From Reichenbachiella versicolor (GTDB lineage Bacteria > Bacteroidota > Bacteroidia > Cytophagales > Cyclobacteriaceae): 64,000 nt of DNA. Location of the stretch: the NCBI RefSeq assembly GCF_003171675.1, contig NZ_QFZQ01000006.1, positions 1 through 64,000 of the forward strand, read 5' to 3'. Every line of letters begins with the position of its first letter. The first letter of the stretch is position 1. Below are positions 28,205 through 37,762 of the stretch, in pieces. The notes under the pieces were generated by a model. The model saw only the letters and a list, made by a program, of their open reading frames with translations, did not search any database and was not told the DNA's origin. Made by a program: the position numbers and the translations under genes.

Positions 28205-30139
28205 ATGAAAAGAAGAGACTTTTTTAAGAAAACGGGAAAAGGGGCTGTTGCGGCCACTATGATCCCAATGGCTGGTTCAGCTATGGACAAACAATCATTG
28301 GGTGACGAACTTGGCGACAGAACATCTGACCAATGGAAACAGGTAGCTACTGGCGAAATGGGGACTCCTATTCGTAAATCGAATATCGATGTAGATGTAG
28401 CGGTCATCGGTGGTGGATTAGCTGGAATGTGTGCCGCTATCTCCTCTGCAAGAGGAGGTGCCAAAACCATCCTTGTACAAGACAGACCGGTATTAGGTGG
28501 TAATTCCTCAAGTGAGATTCGCGTATTGGTACTCGGTGCTATGAGCATGAAAAAAGAGCGTGTAGACCGTGAAACAGGTATCATAGAGGAGATATTACTC
28601 CATAATAAGTTCTTTAATCCTCAAGAGTCATGGTCCGTACGAGATCATGTCCTTTACGACTTCATTACTGCAGAGCCAAACTTAGATGTAGTACTCAATA
28701 CTCAAGCCATCGAGGCGAAAATGGATGGCGAAAAAATTAAAACAGCTAGATGCTGGCAAAGCACCACAGAGACTGAAATCATGATCAACGCTAGCTTGTT
28801 CATTGACTGCTCTGGCGATGGTCTTTTAGCTGCTACTTCTGGAGCGCTATACAGAACAGGGCGAGAAGGAAAGGAAGAGTTTGGTGAGAAATATGCTCCT
28901 GATGAACCTGATGGTTGGCAAATGGGTGCTACAATCCTATTAGCATCTAAGGATCATGGTAAACCGATGCCTTTCGAAGCTCCACACTTCACTATTCCTT
29001 TTGATGTAGAGAATGCACACCCTAAACGTAAACTAAAGCACTTCCAAGAGGGGTTTTGGTGGGCTGAGGTCGGCAGCGAGAAGGATATCATAGGTGAGTT
29101 CGAAGAAAACAGGAAGAAATTAATGGGATATGCCTATGGTATCTGGGATTACATGAAAAATAGTGGAGAATGTCCAGAAACAGAAAATTATGCGTTGGAT
29201 TGGGTATGCTCATTACCTGGTAGACGAGAATCTAGAAGATTTATTGGTGATTACATTCTCAAGGAACCTGACTTACTCAACTACAAGCATTTTGATGATG
29301 CGGTGGCCTTCGGTGGATGGTCACTAGATGAACACAATCCTGGTGGTATTGAAAACATCACGGAGCCTCCTAGTTACTTCCATCAAAAGTTTGAAAAAAT
29401 CTATGAAATTCCATTCAGAAGTCTTTATTCGAGAAATGTACCAAACCTATTCTTTGCAGGAAGAAACATTAGCCAGACTCATATAGCTCTATCATCAAGT
29501 AGAGTAATGGGAACTTGTGCCTTGATGGGACAAGCTGTAGGTACAGCGGCAGCTATGTGTGTCAATAAGAAAGTATTGCCACGTACAGTCACGGAGAAAT
29601 ATATGAATGAGCTGCAAGAGCAATTGCTTAGAGATGATGCTCACATCCCTAATAGACCTGCAAATGATGAAAAGGATTTGGCCAAAAAGGCTTCGGCCAT
29701 ATTCGGGAACTCTACAGTATCTGGTGATGCTAATCTTCTTATAGACGGAGTGTCTAGAGACGAAATCGACAAGATCCATCACTGGGAGTCCGATGGATTG
29801 CCTGCTAAACTTCAATTGGAGTGGGACAAACCTATCTCAATATCCAAGATTGAGATCAAATGCGATACGAATGTCAATAGGAACATCATGATGCGCAAGG
29901 ATCAACAAGACAATGACAAGTTCAGTAGATACGTTCCCATCGAGCTACTGAAGTCTATGAATGCTGAAGTTCGAGTCAAAGGTAAGTGGGTTCAAGTGGG
30001 GGAAATAGATAAAAACAAAAAGCGTCTCATCAAATTCAACTTTGAACAAATGAAAGCAAGCGCTATTCGCCTCAACTTAAAGGAGACCTACGGCCATAAA
30101 AATGTAAAACTCTTCGAGGTAAGATGCTACAAAAGCTAA
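28205..30139 (+). CDS. Tat-exported FAD-dependent oxidoreductase with C-terminal discoidin-like domain
   Basis: A 644-aa protein. I start it at the ATG 28205, which gives a twin-arginine signal (MKRRDFFKKTGKGAVAATMI); the open frame extends to a TTG at 28178 that I reject. A PF12831-type FAD fold follows: dinucleotide motif VAVIGGGLAG (about 65-74), VLGGNSSSEIR (about 97-106), LFAGRNIS with SSRVMGT near the end of the FAD domain. The last ~125 residues (LLIDGVSRDEI ... VRCYKS) look like an F5/8 (discoidin) sugar-binding module. It is second in an operon between a sulfatase and an FMN_bind-like protein. The substrate is unknown; a glycan or sugar alcohol group in the periplasm is the likely target. 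Confidence 0.85.
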   Translation: MKRRDFFKKTGKGAVAATMIPMAGSAMDKQSLGDELGDRTSDQWKQVATGEMGTPIRKSNIDVDVAVIGGGLAGMCAAISSARGGAKTILVQDRPVLGGNSSSEIRVLVLGAMSMKKERVDRETGIIEEILLHNKFFNPQESWSVRDHVLYDFITAEPNLDVVLNTQAIEAKMDGEKIKTARCWQSTTETEIMINASLFIDCSGDGLLAATSGALYRTGREGKEEFGEKYAPDEPDGWQMGATILLASKDHGKPMPFEAPHFTIPFDVENAHPKRKLKHFQEGFWWAEVGSEKDIIGEFEENRKKLMGYAYGIWDYMKNSGECPETENYALDWVCSLPGRRESRRFIGDYILKEPDLLNYKHFDDAVAFGGWSLDEHNPGGIENITEPPSYFHQKFEKIYEIPFRSLYSRNVPNLFFAGRNISQTHIALSSSRVMGTCALMGQAVGTAAAMCVNKKVLPRTVTEKYMNELQEQLLRDDAHIPNRPANDEKDLAKKASAIFGNSTVSGDANLLIDGVSRDEIDKIHHWESDGLPAKLQLEWDKPISISKIEIKCDTNVNRNIMMRKDQQDNDKFSRYVPIELLKSMNAEVRVKGKWVQVGEIDKNKKRLIKFNFEQMKASAIRLNLKETYGHKNVKLFEVRCYKS

Positions 30140-30161
30140 TATAAATTAACAGTAAGTTGAA

Positions 30162-30186
30162 CAGCGACCAGAAGATCTGGTCGCTG
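30162..30186 (+). other. Perfect 11-bp hairpin without T-tract
   Basis: CAGCGACCAGA / TCTGGTCGCTG around AGA, between the FAD oxidoreductase and the FMN_bind-like gene. With no poly-T after it, it may be an RNA-processing or attenuation hairpin that sets the ratio of upstream and downstream messages, rather than a full terminator. Confidence 0.6.
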
Positions 30187-30201
30187 ACTATATCCTATTG
30201 A

Positions 30202-31314
30202 ATGGACCAGTTGAGTAAACATATCACCTCTTTCATCCGAAGTAACGTCATCCTATTAATGGCGACTTTGTTTCTAGCTGCTATTCCATCAGAACAACAA
30301 AGCCCTGCTACCAAGCATACTTTTGTAGTTTTTCACCCGTCTATAGACGACGGTCTACCATTTGAATATGATCTTACAGAAGAATTCAACCACGAGTTTC
30401 ACACTGAAGTCAGCTCTGTAATATGCTTTACTCATGAATGTAAGATGGTTCCTATCGAAGTATACTGGACAGCTATAGGTGACTTCGTCAAGTATGAACT
30501 CATGAATGGCTATGATCTTGAAAAAACTGAAGGAGCCCCATTCACAGCCGAAGATCATGTTAAACTCAATAAGGTATTAAGTAATCCAAACAACAAACTA
30601 CGCACAGTAGATATTTCTAAAATCAAAGATTATAACCCCGACGAGGTCGATGCGGTATCCTCTGCAACAATCGTCATAGATGAAGATCAAATAGTAAAAG
30701 GTGCCGCTTGGACTTGCTATACGCTTTGGCATTGGGTCTATGGTCCTGCACGTCAAAGCATCAGAGATGTAACAGGTGACCGTCTATCCTCCCGAGAATT
30801 TATCAAATACCTCAACAGTTCAAGCGTTGAAGACAACATATTCGCTTTTGAGCAGCTTTCAAGAAAACGGTTTTTCAACGACTCGATCACTTCTGAGCTA
30901 ATTCAGTTAAACCAAAAACAAAGCAAATACTTCACTAAACAAGCTGTATCATACCTTGAATTAATGGAGAGCAAGCTTTATCGAGAGTCTTTAAAGTCAT
31001 TGTATAAACACAATGACCCTAACAAACGAGTTATTTTTATCAATTCACTGAACAAACAAAATGCATCATTCCCAAATGCCTTTTGGGAAGATTTAATATC
31101 AAAGACAGTTGAAAGCAATTCCTATCAAGAGGTCAGTCTATATCTCGACATGCTTGAGCAAAAAGAAATTAATTCTGAGCAAATCAATAACTCTGTCTTG
31201 ACACTATTAGATCACCAAGATAAGTTGATAGCAAGGCGAGCCCAGTGGTATCTGGAAGGACAGAGCTTGACAAAATACCAATCCAAACAATTAAAAAAGC
31301 AAAAAACTAAATAG
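30202..31314 (+). CDS. Membrane-anchored FMN_bind-like protein with C-terminal helical repeats
   Basis: A 370-aa protein. A hydrophobic segment (about 14-28) is a signal or anchor. Residues about 60-185 resemble FMN-binding (NqrC/RnfG-like) domains: VPIEVYWTAIGDFVKYEL, LEKTEGAPFTAEDH and then DAVSSAT (D150-T156), which matches the covalent-flavin motif D-x-x-S/T-G-A-T except that the Gly is Ser. Residues about 200-370 are helical and HEAT-like. It lies between the FAD oxidoreductase and a CstA-type transporter, so it could pass electrons from the oxidoreductase. No ApbE flavin transferase is in the window. The domain call is by motif only. Confidence 0.6.
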   Translation: MDQLSKHITSFIRSNVILLMATLFLAAIPSEQQSPATKHTFVVFHPSIDDGLPFEYDLTEEFNHEFHTEVSSVICFTHECKMVPIEVYWTAIGDFVKYELMNGYDLEKTEGAPFTAEDHVKLNKVLSNPNNKLRTVDISKIKDYNPDEVDAVSSATIVIDEDQIVKGAAWTCYTLWHWVYGPARQSIRDVTGDRLSSREFIKYLNSSSVEDNIFAFEQLSRKRFFNDSITSELIQLNQKQSKYFTKQAVSYLELMESKLYRESLKSLYKHNDPNKRVIFINSLNKQNASFPNAFWEDLISKTVESNSYQEVSLYLDMLEQKEINSEQINNSVLTLLDHQDKLIARRAQWYLEGQSLTKYQSKQLKKQKTK

Positions 31315-31323
31315 CAAAAGATA

Positions 31324-32757
31324 ATGATCACATTCTTGGTGTGCATAGGTGTATTGGTGTCTGGATATTTTATCTATGGCACGTATTTAGAAAAGAAATT
31401 TGGTGCTAACAATGACAACACTACCCCTGCTCTCTCAAAGGCTGACGGTATGGACTATGTACCGATGAAGTTGAGTAAAGTCTTCTTGATTCAGTTCTTA
31501 AATATTGCTGGGCTCGGTCCAATTTTTGGAGCTATAGCTGGAGCACTATGGGGACCAGTAGCTTTTATCTGGATTGTACTCGGGTCAATCTTCGCTGGTT
31601 CAGTCCATGATTATTTCTCCGGTATGTTATCTATACGTCATAATGGCGAATCAATTTCCGAAATAGTAAGTCGATACCTTGGCATAGGAATGAAGCACTT
31701 TATGAGAGTATTTTCTGTAATCTTACTAATGCTAGTAGGTGTAGTCTTTGTCAAAGGGCCAGCTACTATCCTGACTCAACTGACTGGATTGAACATTACA
31801 ATTCTGATGGTAGCTATCTTCGCTTACTACCTTCTAGCTACCATGATCCCAATTGACAAATTAATTGGGAAGATATACCCCTTGTTTGGTATGTCTCTAT
31901 TAGTGATGGCAATAGGCATCTTCATCGTACTAATGATTGGTGACTACCAAATCCCCGAATTAACTATTTCCAGTTTTAGCAATCTACACTACCAACCAGA
32001 TCAAAACCCAATCTTCCCACTGATCTTTATCACAATAGCTTGCGGAGCCATATCTGGTTTTCACTCTACACAATCTCCATTAATGGCAAGATGCATTTGT
32101 AATGAAACAGACGGGAAAAAAGTATTTGTTGGCGCCATGATTACTGAAGGTATCGTAGCATTGATATGGGCTGCAGCATCAATGGCCTTCTTCGGAGGAG
32201 TAAGAGAACTAGGTGAGGCTATGGCAGAAAAAGGGCATAATGCCGCATGGGTAGTAAATATGATTTGTAATACTATGCTAGGAAAGATCGGTGGAGTGCT
32301 GGCGATCTTCGGAGTAGTAGCTGCCCCAATTACCTCAGGTGACACAGCTTTTAGAAGTATTCGACTTACCATAGCTGATACCTTCAAGTTGGATCAATCC
32401 AAAATCAAATCTCGATTGATTATTACCATACCAATATTCATAGCCGCAATCTTATTAACACAAATTGACTTCGCTATCATCTGGAGGTACTTTGGCTGGT
32501 CCAATCAAGTATTAGCCACCGTAGTACTATGGTGCATTGTTGCATACATACGATACATGGGTAAGCCTATTTGGTTTGTAATCATTCCTGCCGCTTTTAT
32601 GACAAGTGTAGTGACCACGTACATATTGATGGCACCCATAGGGTTTAGAATAGACTATCACATATCCATAGTTGTTGGTATAGCACTTTCCCTAGCCTTA
32701 AGTACATGGTTCTTCAAAACATCTCCATTAAACAACCGGTCAATCACAAAGCTTTAA
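31324..32757 (+). CDS. CstA-family transporter (carbon starvation protein A-like)
   Basis: A 477-aa polytopic inner-membrane protein with the CstA N-terminal features (GYFIYGTYLEKKFG, DGMDYVPMKLSKVFLIQFLNIAGLGPIFGA) and AGSVHDYFSGMLSIRHNGESI. It is shorter than E. coli CstA (about 700 aa) but typical of short Bacteroidota members. CstA/BtsT proteins move peptides or pyruvate. Here it is 10 bases after the FMN_bind-like gene and may import or export a small acid linked to the operon's redox step. That role is a guess from context. Confidence 0.88.
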   Translation: MITFLVCIGVLVSGYFIYGTYLEKKFGANNDNTTPALSKADGMDYVPMKLSKVFLIQFLNIAGLGPIFGAIAGALWGPVAFIWIVLGSIFAGSVHDYFSGMLSIRHNGESISEIVSRYLGIGMKHFMRVFSVILLMLVGVVFVKGPATILTQLTGLNITILMVAIFAYYLLATMIPIDKLIGKIYPLFGMSLLVMAIGIFIVLMIGDYQIPELTISSFSNLHYQPDQNPIFPLIFITIACGAISGFHSTQSPLMARCICNETDGKKVFVGAMITEGIVALIWAAASMAFFGGVRELGEAMAEKGHNAAWVVNMICNTMLGKIGGVLAIFGVVAAPITSGDTAFRSIRLTIADTFKLDQSKIKSRLIITIPIFIAAILLTQIDFAIIWRYFGWSNQVLATVVLWCIVAYIRYMGKPIWFVIIPAAFMTSVVTTYILMAPIGFRIDYHISIVVGIALSLALSTWFFKTSPLNNRSITKL

Positions 32758-32957
32758 ATAAAAAAACAGTAATTCCTAAGTATCAAATCAAGTACAGTGT
32801 GCAAATATTACCATAAACATAATGTATTTTAACATCAATATATAATAGACCTAACAAACACGACATAATAGTTAACTATTCTATCAGTTTAGAGAAACCC
32901 TTTAATTCCAACATCAGTCAATTTTGTATACAAGTTTTAAACTAGGCGACAATAATT

Positions 32958-35519
32958 ATGAAATACGTTCTGTCCATTTTTTTGCTATTAACTATTCTTA
33001 TATCAGGATCTAAAACTCAAGCTCAAACGATAGAAAACCCGGTCAACTTCAACAATGATTGGAAGTTTACACTATCCGATTCTTCTCAATACAATTTGAC
33101 CAACTATGATCCTAGTAAATGGAGATCTCTAGATCTGCCACATGACTGGACTATTGAATTAGGTTTTTCTGAGGAGCTAGAAGGTTGTACTGCCTTTACG
33201 CCCGGAGGGATAGGCTGGTACTCGAAAACTTTCAATACGCCTAATAACAATCATCAACGATGCTATATCCTTTTTGACGGAGTATATAACAATGCTGAAT
33301 TTTGGATCAATGGGATAAAAATTGGCGATCATCCATTTGGTTACGCGCCTATATATTACGACTTGACAAGCCTATTAGCTCCAGAAGGTCAAGAAAATAG
33401 AATCTCTGTCCGTGTAGACCATAGTAGATATGCAGACTCTAGGTGGTACACAGGATCTGGTATCTATAGAAACGTTCACCTTTATATAGTAGACAAACTG
33501 CACATTCCTATTTGGGGGACATTCATTACAACTCCTATGGTGTCAAACAAGAAGGCAACAGCTGCTCTACAAGTAGAAGTAAGTAACACCTATACTGAAG
33601 CTAAAGAGGCTCTAATATCCACAGACATTTTGGATCCTAATGGAAAATTAGTGACCACCACAAAATCCACTGTTAACCTTGAGGCTAATTCAAGCGATCA
33701 GTTTTTACAGGAACTAAGCATCGACCAGCCAGAATTCTGGGATGTTGACTCTCCCGTGTTATATAAAGCTATAACCAAAATCGTTTCTAAAGGAAGAACT
33801 CTTGAGACCCGTGAAACAAAGTTTGGTATCAGAACTTCCGTCTTCGACAAGGACAAGGGCTATTTTTTGAATGGAAAGAACATCAAAATAAAAGGTGTAT
33901 GTCTCCACCATGATGCGGGGCTAGTAGGAGCTGCCGTCCCAAAAGACGTCTGGAAAAGGAGACTCGAAGCGCTAAAAGATATGGGATGTAATGCTATCAG
34001 AACTGCTCACAACCCTGCTTCAGACGAATTCTTAGACCTATGTGATGAACTTGGCTTCTTGGTTCAAAACGAATTCTATGATGAATGGGATTTACCTAAA
34101 GATAAACGCTATAACATGCATGATAAGGAAGTCGACTATATAACTAGAGGGCATTCCGAACATTTTCAAACTTGGGCCGAAACTGATTTGAAAAATACTA
34201 TGAAATCAAGTCGTAACCACCCATCTATATTCCAATGGAGTATTGGCAATGAGATAGAGTGGACGTACCCAGGTAACAGAGGAGCCACGGGTATCTTCAA
34301 AGAAACCAATAAAGATGACAAAATGGACTGGACACTATGGAGAACTGAAGTTCCTCCACACACACCTGAACAGGTTCGCGAATTCTGGAAAAAATTCCCA
34401 AAACAAACTTTCGATATAGGAACCACAGCATCTAAACTGGCAAAGTGGACCCGAGAATTGGATACCACTAGAGCAGTAACTGCCAACTGTATTCTACCTA
34501 CTTCAAGTTTTGAAACAGGATACACTGACGTACTAGATGTCGTTGGCTATAGTTACAAACCCCACAAGTACGAATACTTCAAGGAAACATATCCAGATGT
34601 AGCGATGATGGGTACTGAAAATGTACCTAGGTACTATGAGTGGAAAGCAATAATGGATAAAGACTATATCTCAGGTATCTTCCTTTGGACTGGAGTAGAT
34701 TATATGGGAGAGTGTCGTGCCGACTTCTGGCCTACTAAAGTGACTCCTCATGGTCCATTGGATATAGCAGGATTTCCTAGAGGGTCGTTCTACATGTTCA
34801 AATCTCTTTGGAGAGATGATATCCCTGTAATCAGTATGTATTCTCAGACAGCTGATAAGTCAATCTACAAAGTCAATAAAAATGGCGAAGTAGTAGAAAA
34901 GAAGAAAGGATATTGGGAACTGGCTCCTAGAGAATGGCAAGACGTCAACTCTCACTGGAACTATGAAAAGGGTACAAAAACCATAGTGGAGGTATACTCT
35001 AACTGTGAATCCGTAGAACTATTTCAAAACGGTATCTCTCTAGGCAAGCGATTCCTAAAAGATCAAGAAGACTACACCTACAAGTGGGCAGTAGACTACA
35101 AGAAAGGAAACATCACAGCCAAAGGAACAAAAGGCCGTGAAATAACTACAGTTTCTCTAGAAACAGCTGGCACTGCGAAGTCTATTGAACTATCTCTTGA
35201 CAAACGAAGCTTATCAGCCAACAATACTGATGTACTACATGTGACAGCTCAGTTGGTTGACAAATCTGGTAAAGCCGTGAACTATGATGATGAAGATATC
35301 ACTTTCGAAATTACTGGGAACCATAGATTTTTGGGTACTGATTGTGGCAATACTCATAAATACAACACATTCAAGAGTCATACTATTATGACAGAATTTG
35401 GCAAGTGTTTATTAGCCATACAAGCAACTAAAGAATCCTCCACGATCTACATACAGGCAAAAAATAAAGATGGAAAAGTTATCTCTGACAGAGTCAAGGT
35501 AGAAGTATTTTCTCTTTAA
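32958..35519 (+). CDS. GH2-family beta-galactosidase
   Basis: An 853-aa secreted glycosidase (signal peptide to about KTQAQ). Order: sugar-binding jelly roll (about 30-190), Ig-like domain (190-290), TIM barrel (290-610) with acid/base E432 in SIGNEIEW and nucleophile E554 in MGTENVPR, then C-terminal beta domains (about 640-853), the last Ig-like (LSANNTDVLHVTAQLVD). GH2 enzymes remove non-reducing-end beta-galactose or related residues, fitting exo-trimming of desulfated carrageenan oligosaccharides. It has its own upstream gap and is followed by a terminator, so it seems to be a single-gene unit. Confidence 0.93.
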   Translation: MKYVLSIFLLLTILISGSKTQAQTIENPVNFNNDWKFTLSDSSQYNLTNYDPSKWRSLDLPHDWTIELGFSEELEGCTAFTPGGIGWYSKTFNTPNNNHQRCYILFDGVYNNAEFWINGIKIGDHPFGYAPIYYDLTSLLAPEGQENRISVRVDHSRYADSRWYTGSGIYRNVHLYIVDKLHIPIWGTFITTPMVSNKKATAALQVEVSNTYTEAKEALISTDILDPNGKLVTTTKSTVNLEANSSDQFLQELSIDQPEFWDVDSPVLYKAITKIVSKGRTLETRETKFGIRTSVFDKDKGYFLNGKNIKIKGVCLHHDAGLVGAAVPKDVWKRRLEALKDMGCNAIRTAHNPASDEFLDLCDELGFLVQNEFYDEWDLPKDKRYNMHDKEVDYITRGHSEHFQTWAETDLKNTMKSSRNHPSIFQWSIGNEIEWTYPGNRGATGIFKETNKDDKMDWTLWRTEVPPHTPEQVREFWKKFPKQTFDIGTTASKLAKWTRELDTTRAVTANCILPTSSFETGYTDVLDVVGYSYKPHKYEYFKETYPDVAMMGTENVPRYYEWKAIMDKDYISGIFLWTGVDYMGECRADFWPTKVTPHGPLDIAGFPRGSFYMFKSLWRDDIPVISMYSQTADKSIYKVNKNGEVVEKKKGYWELAPREWQDVNSHWNYEKGTKTIVEVYSNCESVELFQNGISLGKRFLKDQEDYTYKWAVDYKKGNITAKGTKGREITTVSLETAGTAKSIELSLDKRSLSANNTDVLHVTAQLVDKSGKAVNYDDEDITFEITGNHRFLGTDCGNTHKYNTFKSHTIMTEFGKCLLAIQATKESSTIYIQAKNKDGKVISDRVKVEVFSL

Positions 35520-35606
35520 AGAGGATCGTTAAAACAGTGCACATCGCTCTGTAATTAAATGTCTAAGACAGCATACCCTGATTAAAAGAAATAACCTCGT
35601 ACTCAA

Positions 35607-35641
35607 ACCACTCTGCACTAAAAAGGTAGAGTGGTTTTATT
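35607..35641 (+). terminator. Rho-independent terminator after the GH2 gene
   Basis: A 9-bp stem AACCACTCT / AGAGTGGTT with a 12-base loop and trailing TTTATTTTA, about 90 bases after the GH2 stop. Confidence 0.75.
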
Positions 35642-35960
35642 TTACTCCTGATATTACTTCTATATATTCCGATCATCCAAAATACGATATCAGCACTTAG
35701 CTCGATAGCACAATGAACAGTTATAAGTAAACTCGTAATTACAACAGATAAAAACAGTCTACTGATTTTACTCAGTAAGTGCATAAAAGAAGGTAATCAT
35801 CTAAAAGTAAATCCAATGAAATTCTCTGACCCAAGATCGGGGGGATTAAACCCAATGATCTATCACTCTACTATTAAAACAACCTTTTCCTTGTATTAAG
35901 CAATGGGTTATTATACAATATTCTCTATTTCTTAGCTGATATTTTCATCAGTCAAACAAT

Positions 35961-35974
35961 TGGACGCTCAGTCA
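35961..35974 (+). promoter_or_regulatory. 14-nt conserved upstream motif, copy 1
   Basis: TGGACGCTCAGTCA, starting exactly 100 bases before the GH82 ATG at 36061. An identical copy starts exactly 100 bases before the ATG at 38329. Identity plus identical spacing points to a shared promoter or regulator site. Confidence 0.65.
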
Positions 35975-36009
35975 TTTAGTCTCTAGATCTACTCCCTATC
36001 TTGAAGTCA

Positions 36010-36036
36010 TAATTCTACCAGTGCAGCGTAGAATTA
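36010..36036 (+). promoter_or_regulatory. 5' leader inverted repeat, copy 1
   Basis: TAATTCTAC and GTAGAATTA around a 9-base loop. Compared with the repeat at 38281-38304 (AATCCTA / TAGGATT), one base pair changes from T-A to C-G on both arms, keeping the pairing. Confidence 0.55.
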
Positions 36037-36060
36037 CTTTTTATTACAAACCAAAATATT

Positions 36061-37683
36061 ATGATTATTAAAACTAATACCCTTACAGGTAGAAGGCTGC
36101 TTATTATTGTCTTCTCCTTACTAATTTGTTCAACAGTCATAGCTCAAAATGACAACAACGCTCCATCCACATGGCCTAGGCTTAGAAAATTAGGAGAGTT
36201 TTACGACGATGAATCTAGAAATATTCCCAGTTCAAGAAAAAAGACACTGACTAACATGCCAGGAAACGACTCTGGTGAATTACAAAAACTGATTGATGAA
36301 CTCAACGACCTAGGAGGGGGTATTATTACTATCCCTAAATCTGGAATTTGGGTGTTTTCCGAAATCGAACTCAAATCTAATATTCACTTATTTATAGAAA
36401 AGGGAGCTGTAATTAGACCAATTGTTACTACCAATAAAAATAACCACTCGCTTTTCAAAATAGGTACAATGAACAAATCTAGAATCCAAGATGTGAGTAT
36501 TCGTGGAGTCGGAGGTAGGTTTATTATTGACATGAGAAATTTAGCCAAAGAAACTAGACTGACGCCATTTAACGTAAAAGGTGCCAAAAATTTCTATGTC
36601 AATAATGCCCTCGTCAAAGACAATGTAACCATTCACGCTGCTATGAATGTCTCTCTATTAAGGGATCAAAACCAAAATTGGATCGCAGCACAAGATGGAT
36701 GGGTACAAAATATTAATATCACTGGTGCTCATGGAGGATATGGTGCTATTCAAATCAGAAGCGGTCTCCATATACACTTTAGAAACATCAGAGCAACAGG
36801 AGGAGTAGCTCTTCGAATCGAATCCGACGATGTAGGTGCTAATGGCAGTCTAAACGCTCCCCAAAACAAAGCAAGGGTCTCTAGAATATCTGGATACAAT
36901 ATCACAGGAGTCAATGGCAACGCCGCTGTTATGTTACAACCTTGGGGAGCTACTAACGGATGGGTAGATGTAGAAAAAATAAACGGTATTAGCTGTATGG
37001 CTGCTGTTAGAATCGACAAGGCATACGTTGCGATCAATGCTATTAACATCGGAACATTTGATCCAGACTCTAGAATTACTGATGTCTCTAGCAAGTACGG
37101 AACCAGCGCTCAAGTAAAAAATGGAGTACATCCGTTCGTCCCATGTGAACTTAGAACCAACTCTAATATTCTAAGGACAATACCGATTCCAAACATGGAC
37201 AACGGAGCTTTCTTCAAAGGGCCATGTATATCTCCGATTGTTTATTCAGCCAGTACTACCCAAAATACTACTGACCAGAGGTACTATACTATTAACATTC
37301 CTACCTCTACACAATTAAGAAATAATGCGACTGGATTCCCTGCCATCAGTAAAATGATCACACGGGACAATGATAGAAGGGGTAACTGTAATAATAACGC
37401 AAGAGAAATAACCGAAACACTCTCGGGAGAGCCTCAGGTTGTCAAACTATATCCCAACCCTGTGTCTAATGGAATAATCAACGTTGAATTGGTTGAGGGA
37501 TCTAAGGATATGGCAGAACTCATAGTCTTTGATTTCACTGGAAACCAATTATCCAAACACTCATTTGTTGGCTCTAGAGTATTCAGATCGATAGATTTGG
37601 GACTTAAGCCTAACAATCTATACATGCTACAAGTAAATGTGAACAATCAAACCGTAGAGAGAAGAAAAATCATTGTTCAATAA
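36061..37683 (+). CDS. GH82-family iota-carrageenase-like protein with T9SS sorting domain
   Basis: A 540-aa secreted protein (signal peptide to about VIAQ). The beta-helix (about 65-430) aligns with the other GH82 here: Q231 (GYGAIQI), E254 and D256 (LRIESDD) keep the 23- and 2-residue spacing of the GH82 active site. The position of the active-site His, however, is Trp (W295, MLQPWG for MFSPHF). A T9SS domain ends the protein (KLYPNPVSNGIINV ... KIIVQ, about 460-540). It likely acts on extracellular carrageenan or a related galactan, possibly with altered specificity or acting as a binding protein. It is an isolated gene ended by a bidirectional terminator. Confidence 0.78.
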   Translation: MIIKTNTLTGRRLLIIVFSLLICSTVIAQNDNNAPSTWPRLRKLGEFYDDESRNIPSSRKKTLTNMPGNDSGELQKLIDELNDLGGGIITIPKSGIWVFSEIELKSNIHLFIEKGAVIRPIVTTNKNNHSLFKIGTMNKSRIQDVSIRGVGGRFIIDMRNLAKETRLTPFNVKGAKNFYVNNALVKDNVTIHAAMNVSLLRDQNQNWIAAQDGWVQNINITGAHGGYGAIQIRSGLHIHFRNIRATGGVALRIESDDVGANGSLNAPQNKARVSRISGYNITGVNGNAAVMLQPWGATNGWVDVEKINGISCMAAVRIDKAYVAINAINIGTFDPDSRITDVSSKYGTSAQVKNGVHPFVPCELRTNSNILRTIPIPNMDNGAFFKGPCISPIVYSASTTQNTTDQRYYTINIPTSTQLRNNATGFPAISKMITRDNDRRGNCNNNAREITETLSGEPQVVKLYPNPVSNGIINVELVEGSKDMAELIVFDFTGNQLSKHSFVGSRVFRSIDLGLKPNNLYMLQVNVNNQTVERRKIIVQ

Positions 37684-37762
37684 CTCCTGAAGAATCTTCA
37701 TATCCAAACAATTCAGTTAGGAGTTTTTAATTACCATCAATATATAGTTAAGTAAATACTTT

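Larger units (their letters stand above)
35642..36060. promoter_or_regulatory. Intergenic region and 100-nt leader of the second GH82 gene
   Basis: No credible ORF. A degenerate sequence at 35828-35862 resembles 46119-46158 in the island. The last 100 bases (35961-36060) start with TGGACGCTCAGTCA and contain a 9-bp inverted repeat (TAATTCTAC / GTAGAATTA, 36010-36036) 24 bases before the ATG. The same arrangement precedes the sulfatase at 38329. Confidence 0.6.

Noticed and set aside
35563-35784. A 73-codon open frame on the minus strand after the GH2 gene
   Set aside because: It crosses the GH2 terminator hairpin and resembles translated intergenic DNA.
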